Positions 42,640 through 51,264 of a stretch of 64,000 bases of DNA are shown here, one piece after another. The translations under genes were made by a program, and so were the position numbers. The stretch's first letter is position 1. Each line of letters begins with the position of its first letter. The notes under the pieces were generated by a model. That model made no database searches and was not told where the DNA came from. It worked only from the letters and a program-made list of their open reading frames with translations. The DNA comes from Rhodococcus sp. 105337 (GTDB taxonomy: Bacteria > Actinomycetota > Actinomycetes > Mycobacteriales > Mycobacteriaceae), in assembly GCF_012844225.1 (NCBI RefSeq), contig NZ_JABAGQ010000001.1:682001-746000 (forward strand). The letters run 5' to 3'.

Positions 42640-43941
42640 ATGGCGTGGGACTTCGAAACCGATCCCGAGTACCAGGAAAAGCTGGACTGGGCTGACGCGT
42701 TTGTGCGAAACGAGGTAGAGCCGCTCGACCTGGTGTGGGAGCACCAGCAGTTCGTGCCGCTCGACGGACTCCGCCGCAAGGCCATCGATCCCCTCAAGGA
42801 GCAGGTCCGGCAGCAGGGACTGTGGGCGACGCATCTCGGCCCCGAACTCGGTGGCCAGGGCTACGGCCAGCTCAAACTCGCGCTGCTCAACGAGATCCTC
42901 GGGCGGTCGTCGTGGGCACCGATCGTGTTCGGCTGCCAGGCTCCGGACACCGGTAACGCCGAGATCATCGCGCACTACGGAACCCCCGAGCAGAAGGCGC
43001 GCTACCTGCAGCCGCTGCTCGACGGGGAGATCTTCTCCTCGTACTCGATGACCGAGCCCCAGGGCGGCGCCGACCCCGCGCAGTTCCGGACCCGCGCCGT
43101 CAGGGACGGCGACGACTGGGTCATCAACGGGTGGAAGTACTTCTCCTCCAACGCGCGGACTGCGGCGTTCCTCATCGTGATGGTCGTGACGGACCCCGAC
43201 GTCCCGGTGCACAAGGGAACATCCATGTTCCTCGTCCCCACCGACACACCCGGGGTCGAGATCGTTCGCAACGTCGGACTGTACGGCGAACCGATGAACG
43301 ACGGCACCCACGCACTCATCCATTACAACGATGTGCGCGTGCCCCACGAGGCGCTCCTGGGCGCGGAGGGTCAGGCCTTCGCGGCGGCCCAGACACGCCT
43401 CGGCGGTGGCAGGATCCATCACGCGATGCGGACGATCGGCCTCGCACAGAAGGCCGTCGACATGATGTGCGAGCGCGTCCTGAGCCGGGAGACCGCCGGT
43501 AGCCGCCTTGCGGACAAGCAGACCGTGCAGGGCTACATCGCCGACTCGTACGCGCAGCTCGCCCAGTTCCGGCTGTTCGTGTTGAACACGGCATGGAAGA
43601 TCGACAAGTACAACGACTACAAGAAGGTCCGCAAGGACATCGCCACCGCGAAGATCGTGATGCCGACCGTGCTGCACGACATCGCCTGGCGCGCAATGCA
43701 GGTGCACGGTGCTCTCGGTGTCACCAACGAGATGCCGTTCTTCAGGATGATCCACGGCGCCGCCGTGATGGGACTCGCCGACGGACCGACCGAGGTGCAC
43801 AAGACCACGGTCGCCAAGCAGGTCCTCCGCGATTACGAGCCCACCGACGACATGTGGCCGTCGGAGTGGATTCCGAAGAAGCAGGAAGCAGCCCGGGCGA
43901 AACTCGCCGACTACCTCGAACTCGAAGTGGGAAACCAGTGA
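42640..43941 (+). CDS. Acyl-CoA dehydrogenase of the ACAD10/11 (FadE-like) type
   Basis: A 433-residue flavoprotein starting at ATG 42640 after GGAGAGGAGGCACA. FAD/acyl segments include SMTEPQGGADPAQF, NGWKYFSS and the C-terminal QVHGALGVTNEMPFF and DGPTEVHK. The closest human comparison is ACAD10/11, whose dehydrogenase part is fused to an APH-like kinase. Here the kinase is the next gene, overlapping by 4 bp. Such pairs handle 4-hydroxyacyl-CoA by phosphorylation and elimination rather than simple dehydrogenation. Confidence 0.9.
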   Translation: MAWDFETDPEYQEKLDWADAFVRNEVEPLDLVWEHQQFVPLDGLRRKAIDPLKEQVRQQGLWATHLGPELGGQGYGQLKLALLNEILGRSSWAPIVFGCQAPDTGNAEIIAHYGTPEQKARYLQPLLDGEIFSSYSMTEPQGGADPAQFRTRAVRDGDDWVINGWKYFSSNARTAAFLIVMVVTDPDVPVHKGTSMFLVPTDTPGVEIVRNVGLYGEPMNDGTHALIHYNDVRVPHEALLGAEGQAFAAAQTRLGGGRIHHAMRTIGLAQKAVDMMCERVLSRETAGSRLADKQTVQGYIADSYAQLAQFRLFVLNTAWKIDKYNDYKKVRKDIATAKIVMPTVLHDIAWRAMQVHGALGVTNEMPFFRMIHGAAVMGLADGPTEVHKTTVAKQVLRDYEPTDDMWPSEWIPKKQEAARAKLADYLELEVGNQ

Positions 43942-44960
43942 TCGATACCTCGCGACTCGCCGAATGGATGGACGAGCAGGGCCTGCCCGGCAAGGGTGCG
44001 CCGCTCGAAGCCGAGTACCTGTCCGGCGGTACCCAGAACGAAATCTACAAGCTCACCCGTGACGACTTCACCAGCGTCATTCGTATCCCGCCGGCTGCGG
44101 CACCCGCCGACCGCGACAAGGGAATCATGCGCGAATGGCGCATCATCCAGGGCCTCGACGGCACCGACGTCCCGCACACCGAAGCTGTCGCGGCCTGCGA
44201 GGACAAGTCCGTCCTGGGCCGGTCGTTCTACCTCATGGGATACGTCGACGGATGGTCGCCGATGGATCACCGGGAGGCGTGGCCGGCACCTTTCGACACC
44301 GACCTCGACGCGCGCGCGGGCCTGGCCTATCAGCTCGCCGAAGGCATCGCGCTGCTCTCGAAGGTCGACTGGAAGGCTCAGGGTCTGCAGGACCTCGGCC
44401 GCCCCGAGGGTTTCCACGACCGTCAGGTCGACCGCTGGACCGCGTTCTTCGAACGGATCAAGGGACGTGAGATCGAAGGTCTCGACGTCGCTACCAAGTG
44501 GCTGCAGAACCATCGCCCGCTCGACTACATCCCGGGCCTGATGCACGGCGACTACCAGTTCGCGAACGTGATGTTCCAGCACGGGGCGCCCGCGAAACTC
44601 GCCGCCCTCGTGGACTGGGAGATGGGCACGGTCGGCGATCCCAAGCTCGACCTCGCCTGGATGGTCATGAACTGGCCCGAGGACATGAACTCGCCGAGCG
44701 CCGCCGAGGCTACCTACGTCGACCTCCGGGGAATGCCGAACCGGTCCGACCTGGTCCAGCACTACTCGGAGATCTCCGGCCGCCAGGTCGACGACCTCGA
44801 CTACTACCTCGTGCTGGCCAAGTGGAAGCTCGCGATCGTCCTGGAGCAGGGTTTCCAGCGTGCAGGTGACGACGTGAAACTGCAGTCGTACGGGCCGGTG
44901 ATCGTCGACCTGATGAAGTCGGCCGCCGACCTCGCCGAATCCACGGAGTACAAGGGATGA
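43938..44960 (+). CDS. APH-fold kinase, probable 4-hydroxyacyl-CoA kinase (LvaA / ACAD10-11 N-domain type)
   Basis: A 340-residue aminoglycoside-phosphotransferase-fold kinase. The ATP/catalytic motifs are GGTQNEIYKL (N-lobe), HGDYQFANV (catalytic loop) and VDWEMGTVGDP (metal-binding loop). It starts at GTG 43938 inside the dehydrogenase stop. A real antibiotic kinase would not normally be coupled to a dehydrogenase and a hydratase. LvaA in levulinate catabolism and mammalian ACAD10/11 phosphorylate 4-hydroxyacyl-CoA, so that role is inferred here from context. Confidence 0.85.
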   Translation: MIDTSRLAEWMDEQGLPGKGAPLEAEYLSGGTQNEIYKLTRDDFTSVIRIPPAAAPADRDKGIMREWRIIQGLDGTDVPHTEAVAACEDKSVLGRSFYLMGYVDGWSPMDHREAWPAPFDTDLDARAGLAYQLAEGIALLSKVDWKAQGLQDLGRPEGFHDRQVDRWTAFFERIKGREIEGLDVATKWLQNHRPLDYIPGLMHGDYQFANVMFQHGAPAKLAALVDWEMGTVGDPKLDLAWMVMNWPEDMNSPSAAEATYVDLRGMPNRSDLVQHYSEISGRQVDDLDYYLVLAKWKLAIVLEQGFQRAGDDVKLQSYGPVIVDLMKSAADLAESTEYKG

Positions 44961-45742
44961 CCGCAGCAGCAGTCGAGGGGCTGATTCGTGAGCAGCACGG
45001 CCCCATCCTCGTGCTGCGCATCGACCGCCCCGATGCCCGCAATGCACTGACCGGCGCGGTGATTCGCGGCCTCGGTGCCGCGGTCGCGGACGCCGAGCGC
45101 GATCCGGAGATCCGTGCCGTCGTGCTCACCGCTACCGGGGACCGCGCGTTCTGCGCCGGGATGGATCTGCGGGCGTTCGCGAGCGGCGAGGACATCGGTC
45201 TCGGGTCCGATGAGGCTGCTGCCGCCTATGCGCGGCTCTGCCAGGGAAAGCTCGGGATACCGGTGATCGGTGCCGCCAACGGCAGCGCGGTGGGCGGAGG
45301 GCTCGAACTTCTCCTCGGGGCCGACATCATCGTCGCCTCGTCTGCGGCGAAGTTCGGTCTGCCCGAGGTCAAGAGGGGTCTCTTCCCGGCCGGCGGAGGA
45401 ACTTCCATCGGGACGCGTATTCCGATCGGCGCCGCACTCGAGATCGCCCTGACCGGCGATCCGATCACCGCGCAACGCGGGTACGAACTCGGGTTGATCA
45501 ACGCCGTGGTCGAACCCGACGAGGTGCTGAACACCGCTCTGGACTACGCGCGCCGCATCGCTGCGAACGCACCTCTCGGACTCGCCGCGGTCAAGGAACT
45601 CGTACGGTCCTCGCTGACCGATCCCGAGTATGCGTCGGAACGGCTCGGATACTGGCAGTCCCTGGTGTTCGCCAGCGACGATGCCAAGGAGGGCGCTGCG
45701 GCGTTCATGGAGAAGCGAGCGCCGGCCTGGCAGGGGCGATGA
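44957..45742 (+). CDS. Enoyl-CoA hydratase, canonical active site
   Basis: A 261-residue crotonase with both acid residues in place: GGGLELLLGAD and FGLPEVKRGLFPAGGG, plus oxyanion segment CAGMDLRAF. It would hydrate the enoyl-CoA produced by the upstream dehydrogenase/kinase pair. It overlaps both neighbours by 4 bp (ATGA), so the operon 42640-46716 is tightly coupled. Confidence 0.92.
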   Translation: MTAAAVEGLIREQHGPILVLRIDRPDARNALTGAVIRGLGAAVADAERDPEIRAVVLTATGDRAFCAGMDLRAFASGEDIGLGSDEAAAAYARLCQGKLGIPVIGAANGSAVGGGLELLLGADIIVASSAAKFGLPEVKRGLFPAGGGTSIGTRIPIGAALEIALTGDPITAQRGYELGLINAVVEPDEVLNTALDYARRIAANAPLGLAAVKELVRSSLTDPEYASERLGYWQSLVFASDDAKEGAAAFMEKRAPAWQGR

Positions 45743-46716
45743 GCACCGTGCGTGCGGCGGTCTGTGCGGAGTACGGGCCACCGGAGATCGTCGAGATCCG
45801 GGATCTCCCGTCGCAACCACTCGCGCCCGGGCAGGTCCGGGTGCGGGTGGGTGCGGCGGCGGTGAATTTTCCCGACGTGTTACTGGTCGCGAACAAGTAC
45901 CAGATCAGCGTGCCGCCCCCGTTCGTTCCGGGTAGCGAGTACGCCGGCGTGGTCACCGAGATCGCGGGCGACACCGGGGAGTTCATCGTCGGAGACCGGG
46001 TCACGGGCACCAGCCTGGTCGGAGCCTTCACCGAAGAAGTGGTGGCGCCGGCGGCATCGCTGAAGGCGATTCCCGACGGGATCGACGACCGCACGGCTGC
46101 GTCCTTCGGCGTAGCCCATCGCACCGCGTACCACACGCTCCGGTCGGTTGCCCGGCTCCAGCCGGGCGAGCGACTGGTCGTGCTCGGCGCCGGAGGCGGT
46201 GTCGGTCTCGCCGCGGTCCAGCTGGGTGTCGCGCTGGGCGCGTCCGTGACTGCTGTCGCGTCGTCGCCCGACAAGCTCGCGGTCGCCGAGAAGTACGGGG
46301 CCGAGCACCTGATCGATCACCGGGCGGGCGATCTGCGTGGAGCCCTGAAACAGATGCTGCCGGAAGGGGCCGATGTCGTAGTCGATCCGGTCGGCGGCGA
46401 CCTCTCGGTACCGGCACTCCGGTCCCTCAGGCGCGGCGGCCGATTCGTCACGGTGGGCTATGCGTCGGGCACGATACCGGAGATTCCGCTGAATCTCGTT
46501 CTGGTGAAGGGCCTTCGAATCATGGGATTCCAGTTCCAGGACCTCGATCCCGATGAGTACCGGCGTAACGAAGCAGAACTGGTCGACCTGCTGATGTCCG
46601 GCCGGGCGGTACCTCACATCGGAGCGCACTACCCGCTCGAGGACGCTTCCCGCGCCCTGCGTCACGTGGCGGACGGTCGAGCAATCGGAAAGGTCGTGGT
46701 GGACATCGCGCGGTGA
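45739..46716 (+). CDS. Zinc-independent quinone oxidoreductase (MDR superfamily)
   Basis: A 325-residue medium-chain dehydrogenase/reductase of the NADPH:quinone oxidoreductase class, with the Rossmann motif GAGGGVGLAAVQLG and HRTAYHTL. No zinc-binding cysteine cluster is seen, which excludes classical alcohol dehydrogenases. In this operon it could reduce an enoyl-CoA or an enone. It is the last gene before a strong hairpin. Confidence 0.9.
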   Translation: MSTVRAAVCAEYGPPEIVEIRDLPSQPLAPGQVRVRVGAAAVNFPDVLLVANKYQISVPPPFVPGSEYAGVVTEIAGDTGEFIVGDRVTGTSLVGAFTEEVVAPAASLKAIPDGIDDRTAASFGVAHRTAYHTLRSVARLQPGERLVVLGAGGGVGLAAVQLGVALGASVTAVASSPDKLAVAEKYGAEHLIDHRAGDLRGALKQMLPEGADVVVDPVGGDLSVPALRSLRRGGRFVTVGYASGTIPEIPLNLVLVKGLRIMGFQFQDLDPDEYRRNEAELVDLLMSGRAVPHIGAHYPLEDASRALRHVADGRAIGKVVVDIAR

Positions 46717-46740
46717 CCTGCGCGAAAACGTCCCCATACG

Positions 46741-46781
46741 ACGGCACGGCCCGAATCCCCCTGGGATTCGGGCCGTGCCGT
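46741..46781. terminator. Long perfect hairpin between convergent genes
   Basis: Arms 46741-46759 and 46763-46781 are perfect complements over 19 bp with a 3-nt loop, ending the plus-strand operon and the convergent minus-strand unknown gene. Confidence 0.85.
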
Positions 46782-46786
46782 GTTCG

Positions 46787-47383
46787 TCAGCGAATGCTGG
46801 TGAGGGTACCTGTCGCCGGCATCGACCCCACTCCGTCGGTGCGGAAGGACTCCGTGAACCCGACGTCCACGCGTGAGTTCGTCGCAGCCTGAAGTGCGTG
46901 CGCCTTGAAAACTCGTGCCGCTCTGCTCAACCGGTGCTGAGTGGAACCGAACCGGGAGTCGAGCTCGGAAGGAACGCCTTCGCCCCACATCGTGATCGTC
47001 GTGGGATGCTTCGCCAAGGTCTCGAGCAGCCCCTGACGGATCCGCGCGTCGGCTTCGTAGAGATCTGTCGCCACCGCGACGGTGTCGGGCATCGGACCGT
47101 GCGGGGAACACTCCAGTGCCGATTCGAGGTCGACCGTGGTGGCACCGAGGATCTCGAGGGGCCGGATATCGGCATTTCCGGGCACCAGGACGACGACCTC
47201 CCAACCCGCGGCCACCTGGTCGTACAGCCACCCGCCGGTGTATCGCACTGCGTCGGCGACACGAGGCGCGACGACTGCGAGTCGCCTCCTCAGAATGTGC
47301 TTGCGTGCATGAGCTGTTGCTCGAGAGACCGTGTGTAGTCCTCGAAGATCTCGGTCAGAGGGAGCGAACGATCGAGTAGCCAT
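46787..47383 (-). CDS. Unknown protein downstream of TetR
   Basis: I do not recognise this protein. The region from about 47288 down to 46787 reads as sensible protein (RYTGGWLYDQVAAGWEVVV, then DLYEADARIRQGLLETL), with a Rossmann-like alternation of strands and helices. No in-frame ATG or GTG lies after the TetR stop. The nearest is ATG 47383, which would overlap the TetR gene by 94 bp in another frame and give 198 residues. The start is therefore uncertain, and a rare start closer to AGGAGG at about 47290 is possible. It shares an operon with TetR. Confidence 0.55.
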   Translation of the reverse strand: MATRSFAPSDRDLRGLHTVSRATAHARKHILRRRLAVVAPRVADAVRYTGGWLYDQVAAGWEVVVLVPGNADIRPLEILGATTVDLESALECSPHGPMPDTVAVATDLYEADARIRQGLLETLAKHPTTITMWGEGVPSELDSRFGSTQHRLSRAARVFKAHALQAATNSRVDVGFTESFRTDGVGSMPATGTLTSIR

Positions 47384-47892
47384 GAGGTTTCCATTCCGTT
47401 GAGGAAAGCGACAATCTCCACCGCTTTGACGGCTGGGTCCAGATCCGTTCGGTATCGTCCGGCGCACTGACCGCGCCGGATCCCGGCCTCGACCGTGTCG
47501 AGTGCCGCTCGATATCGACCGAGTAGGCGATCGTGCAGTGGCGCATCCGGTTCGAGGTTCTCCACGAGGAGCACCGCGTACATCCCCACCAGATCGGGAG
47601 AGTCCCGGAAGCGACCGGGGATCTTCATGATCTGTTCGATGAGATCTCCCGAGCGGTCCACACGAGCAAGGTCGTCGGCATCCCGTGCGTCGAGCACGGC
47701 ATGCAACAACTCGGTCTTCGAATCGAAGTGATGCAACAGACCCGCCGGGCTCAGCCCTGCGGCCCGGGCGATCTGAGCGACACTCGTGCTCCGCCACCCG
47801 TTCCTCGCCAGTAACCGTTGGGCGACGCCGAGAATTTGCGCCCTCCGATCCTCACCCCTGGCGAGGAGCGTGTCGTACGCACGGTGTTGCAC
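47290..47892 (-). CDS. TetR-family transcriptional regulator
   Basis: A 200-residue regulator. The HTH is QIARAAGLSPAGLLHHFDSKTELLHAV (about 26-52), and the C-terminal domain has NLEPDAPLHDR. I choose GTG 47892 (VQHRAYDTL) after GAGGAGGGCGAAGCAAGG over ATG 47955. The longer form would run through the 12-bp inverted repeat just upstream, and such a repeat is expected to be the operator. It lies 3' of the thiolase-led operon on the same strand, with a promoter of its own, and probably regulates itself and perhaps that operon. Confidence 0.85.
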   Translation of the reverse strand: MQHRAYDTLLARGEDRRAQILGVAQRLLARNGWRSTSVAQIARAAGLSPAGLLHHFDSKTELLHAVLDARDADDLARVDRSGDLIEQIMKIPGRFRDSPDLVGMYAVLLVENLEPDAPLHDRLLGRYRAALDTVEAGIRRGQCAGRYRTDLDPAVKAVEIVAFLNGMETSWLLDRSLPLTEIFEDYTRSLEQQLMHASTF

Positions 47893-47914
47893 CCTTGCTT
47901 CGCCCTCCTCGTCG

Positions 47915-47950
47915 ACCAAACCTACCGAACACACATTAGGTCGGTTTGGT
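47915..47950. promoter_or_regulatory. Inverted repeat operator of the TetR gene
   Basis: ACCAAACCTACC (47915-47926) and GGTCGGTTTGGT (47939-47950) pair at 11 of 12 positions, with a 12-nt spacer, 23-58 bp upstream of the TetR start. The form suits TetR autorepression. It differs from the GAGAAY-type sites. Confidence 0.6.
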
Positions 47951-48003
47951 CCCATGTGACAAGGGTCTCACCGGGTTTATTTTGCAACCCATGTCACACG
48001 AGG

Positions 48004-49152
48004 TCAGCGATCCATCAACTCGACGATCGTGGCGTTCGCGGTCCCACCGCCTTCGCACATCGTCTGGAGTCCGTACCGGAGTCCCTGGTCACGCATGTGA
48101 TGAATCATCCTCGTCATCAGCACCGCACCCGATCCGCCGAGCGGGTGCCCGAGCGCGATGGCACCTCCGAGTGGATTGACCCGCGCGATGTCGGCTCCGG
48201 TCTCGGCAAGCCAGGCCAGCGGCACCGACGCGAACGCTTCGTTGACCTCGAAAACACCCACATCCCCGAGCGCGACACCGGCTTTGCCGAGCACCTTCTC
48301 GGTCGCCGGGATCGGGCCGGTGAGCATGAGAACCGGATCCGCTCCGGCGACCGCACCGGCGCGGTATCGCACCAGCGGCGTCAGTCCCAGCTCGCGCGCC
48401 TTGTCAGGGGTCGTCACCAGGAGGGCGGCCGCGCCGTCCGAGATCTGCGACGAGTTGCCGGCGTGGATGACTCCGTCCTCGGCGAAAGCAGGCTTCAGCC
48501 CGGCAAGCTTGTCCACCGTGCTTCCGCGACGGATGCCTTCGTCCGCGGAGACCGATCCGTTGTCGGTGGCGACCGGCACGATCTGCCCGTCGAACGCTCC
48601 GCGATCCTGCGCCGCAGCGGCACGCTCGTGCGAGAGCACCGCGTACTCGTCCAGGTCGGTCCGCGAAAGACCCCACTTCTGCGCGATCTTCTCCGCCGAA
48701 ATCCCCTGGTTGAACGCGAAGCCGTCATAGCGGGCCAGCGCCTGGGGACCGTAGGGCATACCGGTGCCGCGCGCAGCACCGAGCGGCACCCGGCTCATCA
48801 CCTCGACCCCGCCGGCGACGACCACATCCTGCTGACCCGACATCACGGCTTGGGCCGCAAAATCCAGTGCCTGCTGGCTCGAGCCGCAGGCGCGGTTGAC
48901 GGTGGTGCCCGGGATGGATTCGGGCCATCCGGCGGCGAGCACCGAGTAGCGCCCGACATTGCTGGACTGGTCGCCCACCTGCGACACGCAACCCCACACC
49001 ACGTCGTCGATCACGGTGGGATCGATACCCGTTCGCTCCGCAAGAGCCCGAAGGATGTGCGCCGACAGATCTACCGGGTGCACCCCCGCCAGTCCTCCGT
49101 TGCGTTTACCGACCGGGGTACGGATCGCCTCGACGATGACAACTTCACGCAT
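48004..49152 (-). CDS. Acetyl-CoA acyltransferase (thiolase, FadA-like)
   Basis: A 382-residue biosynthetic/degradative thiolase with nucleophile Cys89 in NRACGSSQQA, the His in ALGHPLGGSG and the second Cys in QTMCEGGG. The NGGLAGVHPVDL start and GGGTANATIVE end resemble mycobacterial FadA6. The start at 49152 (MREVV) is preferred over 49167 because the purine-rich stretch before it is a usable ribosome site; it overlaps the crotonase by 8 bp. It performs the final thiolysis for the operon 48004-53206. Confidence 0.93.
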   Translation of the reverse strand: MREVVIVEAIRTPVGKRNGGLAGVHPVDLSAHILRALAERTGIDPTVIDDVVWGCVSQVGDQSSNVGRYSVLAAGWPESIPGTTVNRACGSSQQALDFAAQAVMSGQQDVVVAGGVEVMSRVPLGAARGTGMPYGPQALARYDGFAFNQGISAEKIAQKWGLSRTDLDEYAVLSHERAAAAQDRGAFDGQIVPVATDNGSVSADEGIRRGSTVDKLAGLKPAFAEDGVIHAGNSSQISDGAAALLVTTPDKARELGLTPLVRYRAGAVAGADPVLMLTGPIPATEKVLGKAGVALGDVGVFEVNEAFASVPLAWLAETGADIARVNPLGGAIALGHPLGGSGAVLMTRMIHHMRDQGLRYGLQTMCEGGGTANATIVELMDR

Positions 49153-50011
49153 CTTCTTCTCTTCCATTCGTATCCGGTTGTTGCCTCACGCCTGACGCAC
49201 CGGGCGCAGACTTCGCGGCGGCGGCGCCACCGATCGCCCAGCGACCGGTGAACCTCGCGTCCCGTTTCTCCGCGAAGGCGGCGAAAGCTTCGGGTGCATC
49301 CGCGGTGGCGAAATTGACCGCCTGTGCGCGGGCCTCCCCGGCAAGCGATTCACGGAGGGTGCGATCGGCCCCCTCGTTCAGCAGCGCCTTGGTCTGCGCG
49401 AGGGCCACCGGCGGCCCCGCGACGAGACGGCCGGCGAGGTCGTCGACGAACGCGTCGATCGTGTCTTCGGGCTCGACCCAGGTCACCAGGTTCAGCCGAT
49501 GGGCGTGTTCCGCGTCGATCGTCTCGGCGAGCAGAGCCAGCCTCTTGGCCTGTTGCAGGCCGACCAGCTTGGGCAACAGCCACGATCCGCCGAGGTCCAA
49601 CGACAGCCCGCGTCGCGAGAAGATCTGCGAGAACGTGGATCTCGGAGTCGCGACAACGAAGTCACACCCCAGCGCCAGATTCCATCCGGCTCCGACCGCC
49701 ACACCGTCGATCTTTGCGATGGTCGGCACCGGAAGCTCGTGCAGAAGCAATGCGATGTCGGTGAGGACACGCATCTTGCGCAAAGGGTGCGCCCGACCGG
49801 GATTGGACAGGTCGGCTCCGGAACAGAACGCGCCGCCGGCGCCGGTCACCACAAGCACCCGCACCTCGGGGTCCTGACCGGCCTCGTCCAGGGCATTGCG
49901 CAGCGCATCCCACAAACCGCTGTCGAGTGCGTTCTTGCGGGCGGGCCGATTCAGTGTCAGCGTCCGCACACCACCGCGATCGTCGACGAGCAGTGACTCC
50001 CCGGCCGTCAC
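49145..50011 (-). CDS. Crotonase-family isomerase/hydratase (PaaG-like active site)
   Basis: A 288-residue crotonase. The oxyanion segment is CSGADLSN. At the position of the first hydratase glutamate there is Asn (GAGWNLALG), and an Asp appears in LSLDLGGSW, the place of the catalytic Asp of PaaG-type isomerases. The likely reaction is double-bond or ring isomerisation of an enoyl-CoA. It overlaps the CaiB gene by 4 bp. Confidence 0.88.
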   Translation of the reverse strand: MTAGESLLVDDRGGVRTLTLNRPARKNALDSGLWDALRNALDEAGQDPEVRVLVVTGAGGAFCSGADLSNPGRAHPLRKMRVLTDIALLLHELPVPTIAKIDGVAVGAGWNLALGCDFVVATPRSTFSQIFSRRGLSLDLGGSWLLPKLVGLQQAKRLALLAETIDAEHAHRLNLVTWVEPEDTIDAFVDDLAGRLVAGPPVALAQTKALLNEGADRTLRESLAGEARAQAVNFATADAPEAFAAFAEKRDARFTGRWAIGGAAAAKSAPGASGVRQQPDTNGREEDA

Positions 50012-51264
50012 CGGTTCTGCCTCGCAGCCGATTCCGGGAACCGGTACGCGGGGCCGATTGCACCCTCCGCACGAAGTTTCTCGATCTGATCCGACCTGAA
50101 TCCGGCGTCGGCGAGCACCCGTGCGGTGTGTTCACCGAGGCCCGGAACAGCGCCCATCGGCGGGTCGAAGCCCGTGATCACCGGCGGTGGCAAGAGCGCG
50201 TCGATCGGACCGTTCGGCGAATCCACTTCGCGCCACCTGTCACGCGCCGTCAACTGGGGATGCACGAGTACTTCACTCGGCAGGTTGTATCGCGCGTTGC
50301 CGATCCCGGCCTCGTCCGCGACCTTCTGCACGTGGTCGAGCGGGTACTGTGCGCACCACTGCGAGATCGCCTCGTCGAGAACCGCCCTGTTCTCACATCG
50401 TCCGGTATTGGTGCGGAAACGCTCGTCGTCGGCGAGATCGTCACGTCCGATGATCTCGCGTGCGAGTCGCTGCCACTCCCGGTCGTTGGTCGTACCGAGC
50501 ACCACGGTCTGGTCGTCGGCCGTCCGGTACGCACCGTAGGGCGAGACCGCTGGTGAACTCATCCCGCGCGGTTGCTGATCCACACCCGAGTATCGCGTGT
50601 AGGTGAGCGGATATCCCATGATCTCGGTCATGGTGTCGAACAGACTCACGGACACCGAGGTCAGCGCCCCGGCACGTCCACGATGCCGTTCCCTTCCGCA
50701 CAGCAACGCGAGAATCGACACGGCCGCATACAGACCCGTGCTGATGTCGGCGACGGGAGGACCCGGTTTCGCCGGCATATCGGGGAAACCGGTCACCGCG
50801 CACGCGCCCGACTCCGCCTGCACGAGCAGGTCGTACGCGCGCTTGTGGGACAGCGGTCCGCCCTGGCCGTAACCGTCGATCTCTACAGCGATCAGATCGG
50901 GGTAGCGCTCCGCCAGCATTTCCCGCGAGATGCCCAGTCGCGCAGTGGCTCCCGGAGTGAGATTCGACACGAGTACGTCGGCACCGGCCAGCAGCGTGTG
51001 CAAGGTTGCGATTCCGGCGTCCGACTTCAGGTCGATCGTGACGGATTCCTTGCCCCGGTTCGCCCACACGAAGTGCGCGGCCATACCGTTGACGACGTCG
51101 TCGTAGTCGCGGGCGAAATCACCGCCCCGAGGATTTTCGATCTTGATGACCCGCGCCCCGAAGTCGGCGAGCGTGCGGGTACACATCGGCGCCGACACGG
51201 CCTGCTCGAGCGTCACGACCGTGACCCCCGACAGCGGGCCCTCCGGGCTCGTCGGGTCGGACAT
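50008..51264 (-). CDS. CaiB/BaiF CoA transferase
   Basis: A 418-residue class III CoA transferase, starting at 51264 (MSDPTSPEG) with TGATG coupling to the SDR. The typical segments are PLSGVTVVTLEQAV, VIKIENPRGGDFAR and the catalytic aspartate in HKRAYDLLVQAESG. It would activate the acid in this operon. It is a distant paralogue of the transferase at 18979-20184. Confidence 0.92.
   Translation of the reverse strand: MSDPTSPEGPLSGVTVVTLEQAVSAPMCTRTLADFGARVIKIENPRGGDFARDYDDVVNGMAAHFVWANRGKESVTIDLKSDAGIATLHTLLAGADVLVSNLTPGATARLGISREMLAERYPDLIAVEIDGYGQGGPLSHKRAYDLLVQAESGACAVTGFPDMPAKPGPPVADISTGLYAAVSILALLCGRERHRGRAGALTSVSVSLFDTMTEIMGYPLTYTRYSGVDQQPRGMSSPAVSPYGAYRTADDQTVVLGTTNDREWQRLAREIIGRDDLADDERFRTNTGRCENRAVLDEAISQWCAQYPLDHVQKVADEAGIGNARYNLPSEVLVHPQLTARDRWREVDSPNGPIDALLPPPVITGFDPPMGAVPGLGEHTARVLADAGFRSDQIEKLRAEGAIGPAYRFPESAARQNR

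Noticed and set aside
43938-44960. Aminoglycoside resistance kinase
   Set aside because: The fold is right, but tight coupling to an acyl-CoA dehydrogenase and a hydratase fits the hydroxyacyl-CoA kinase role far better.
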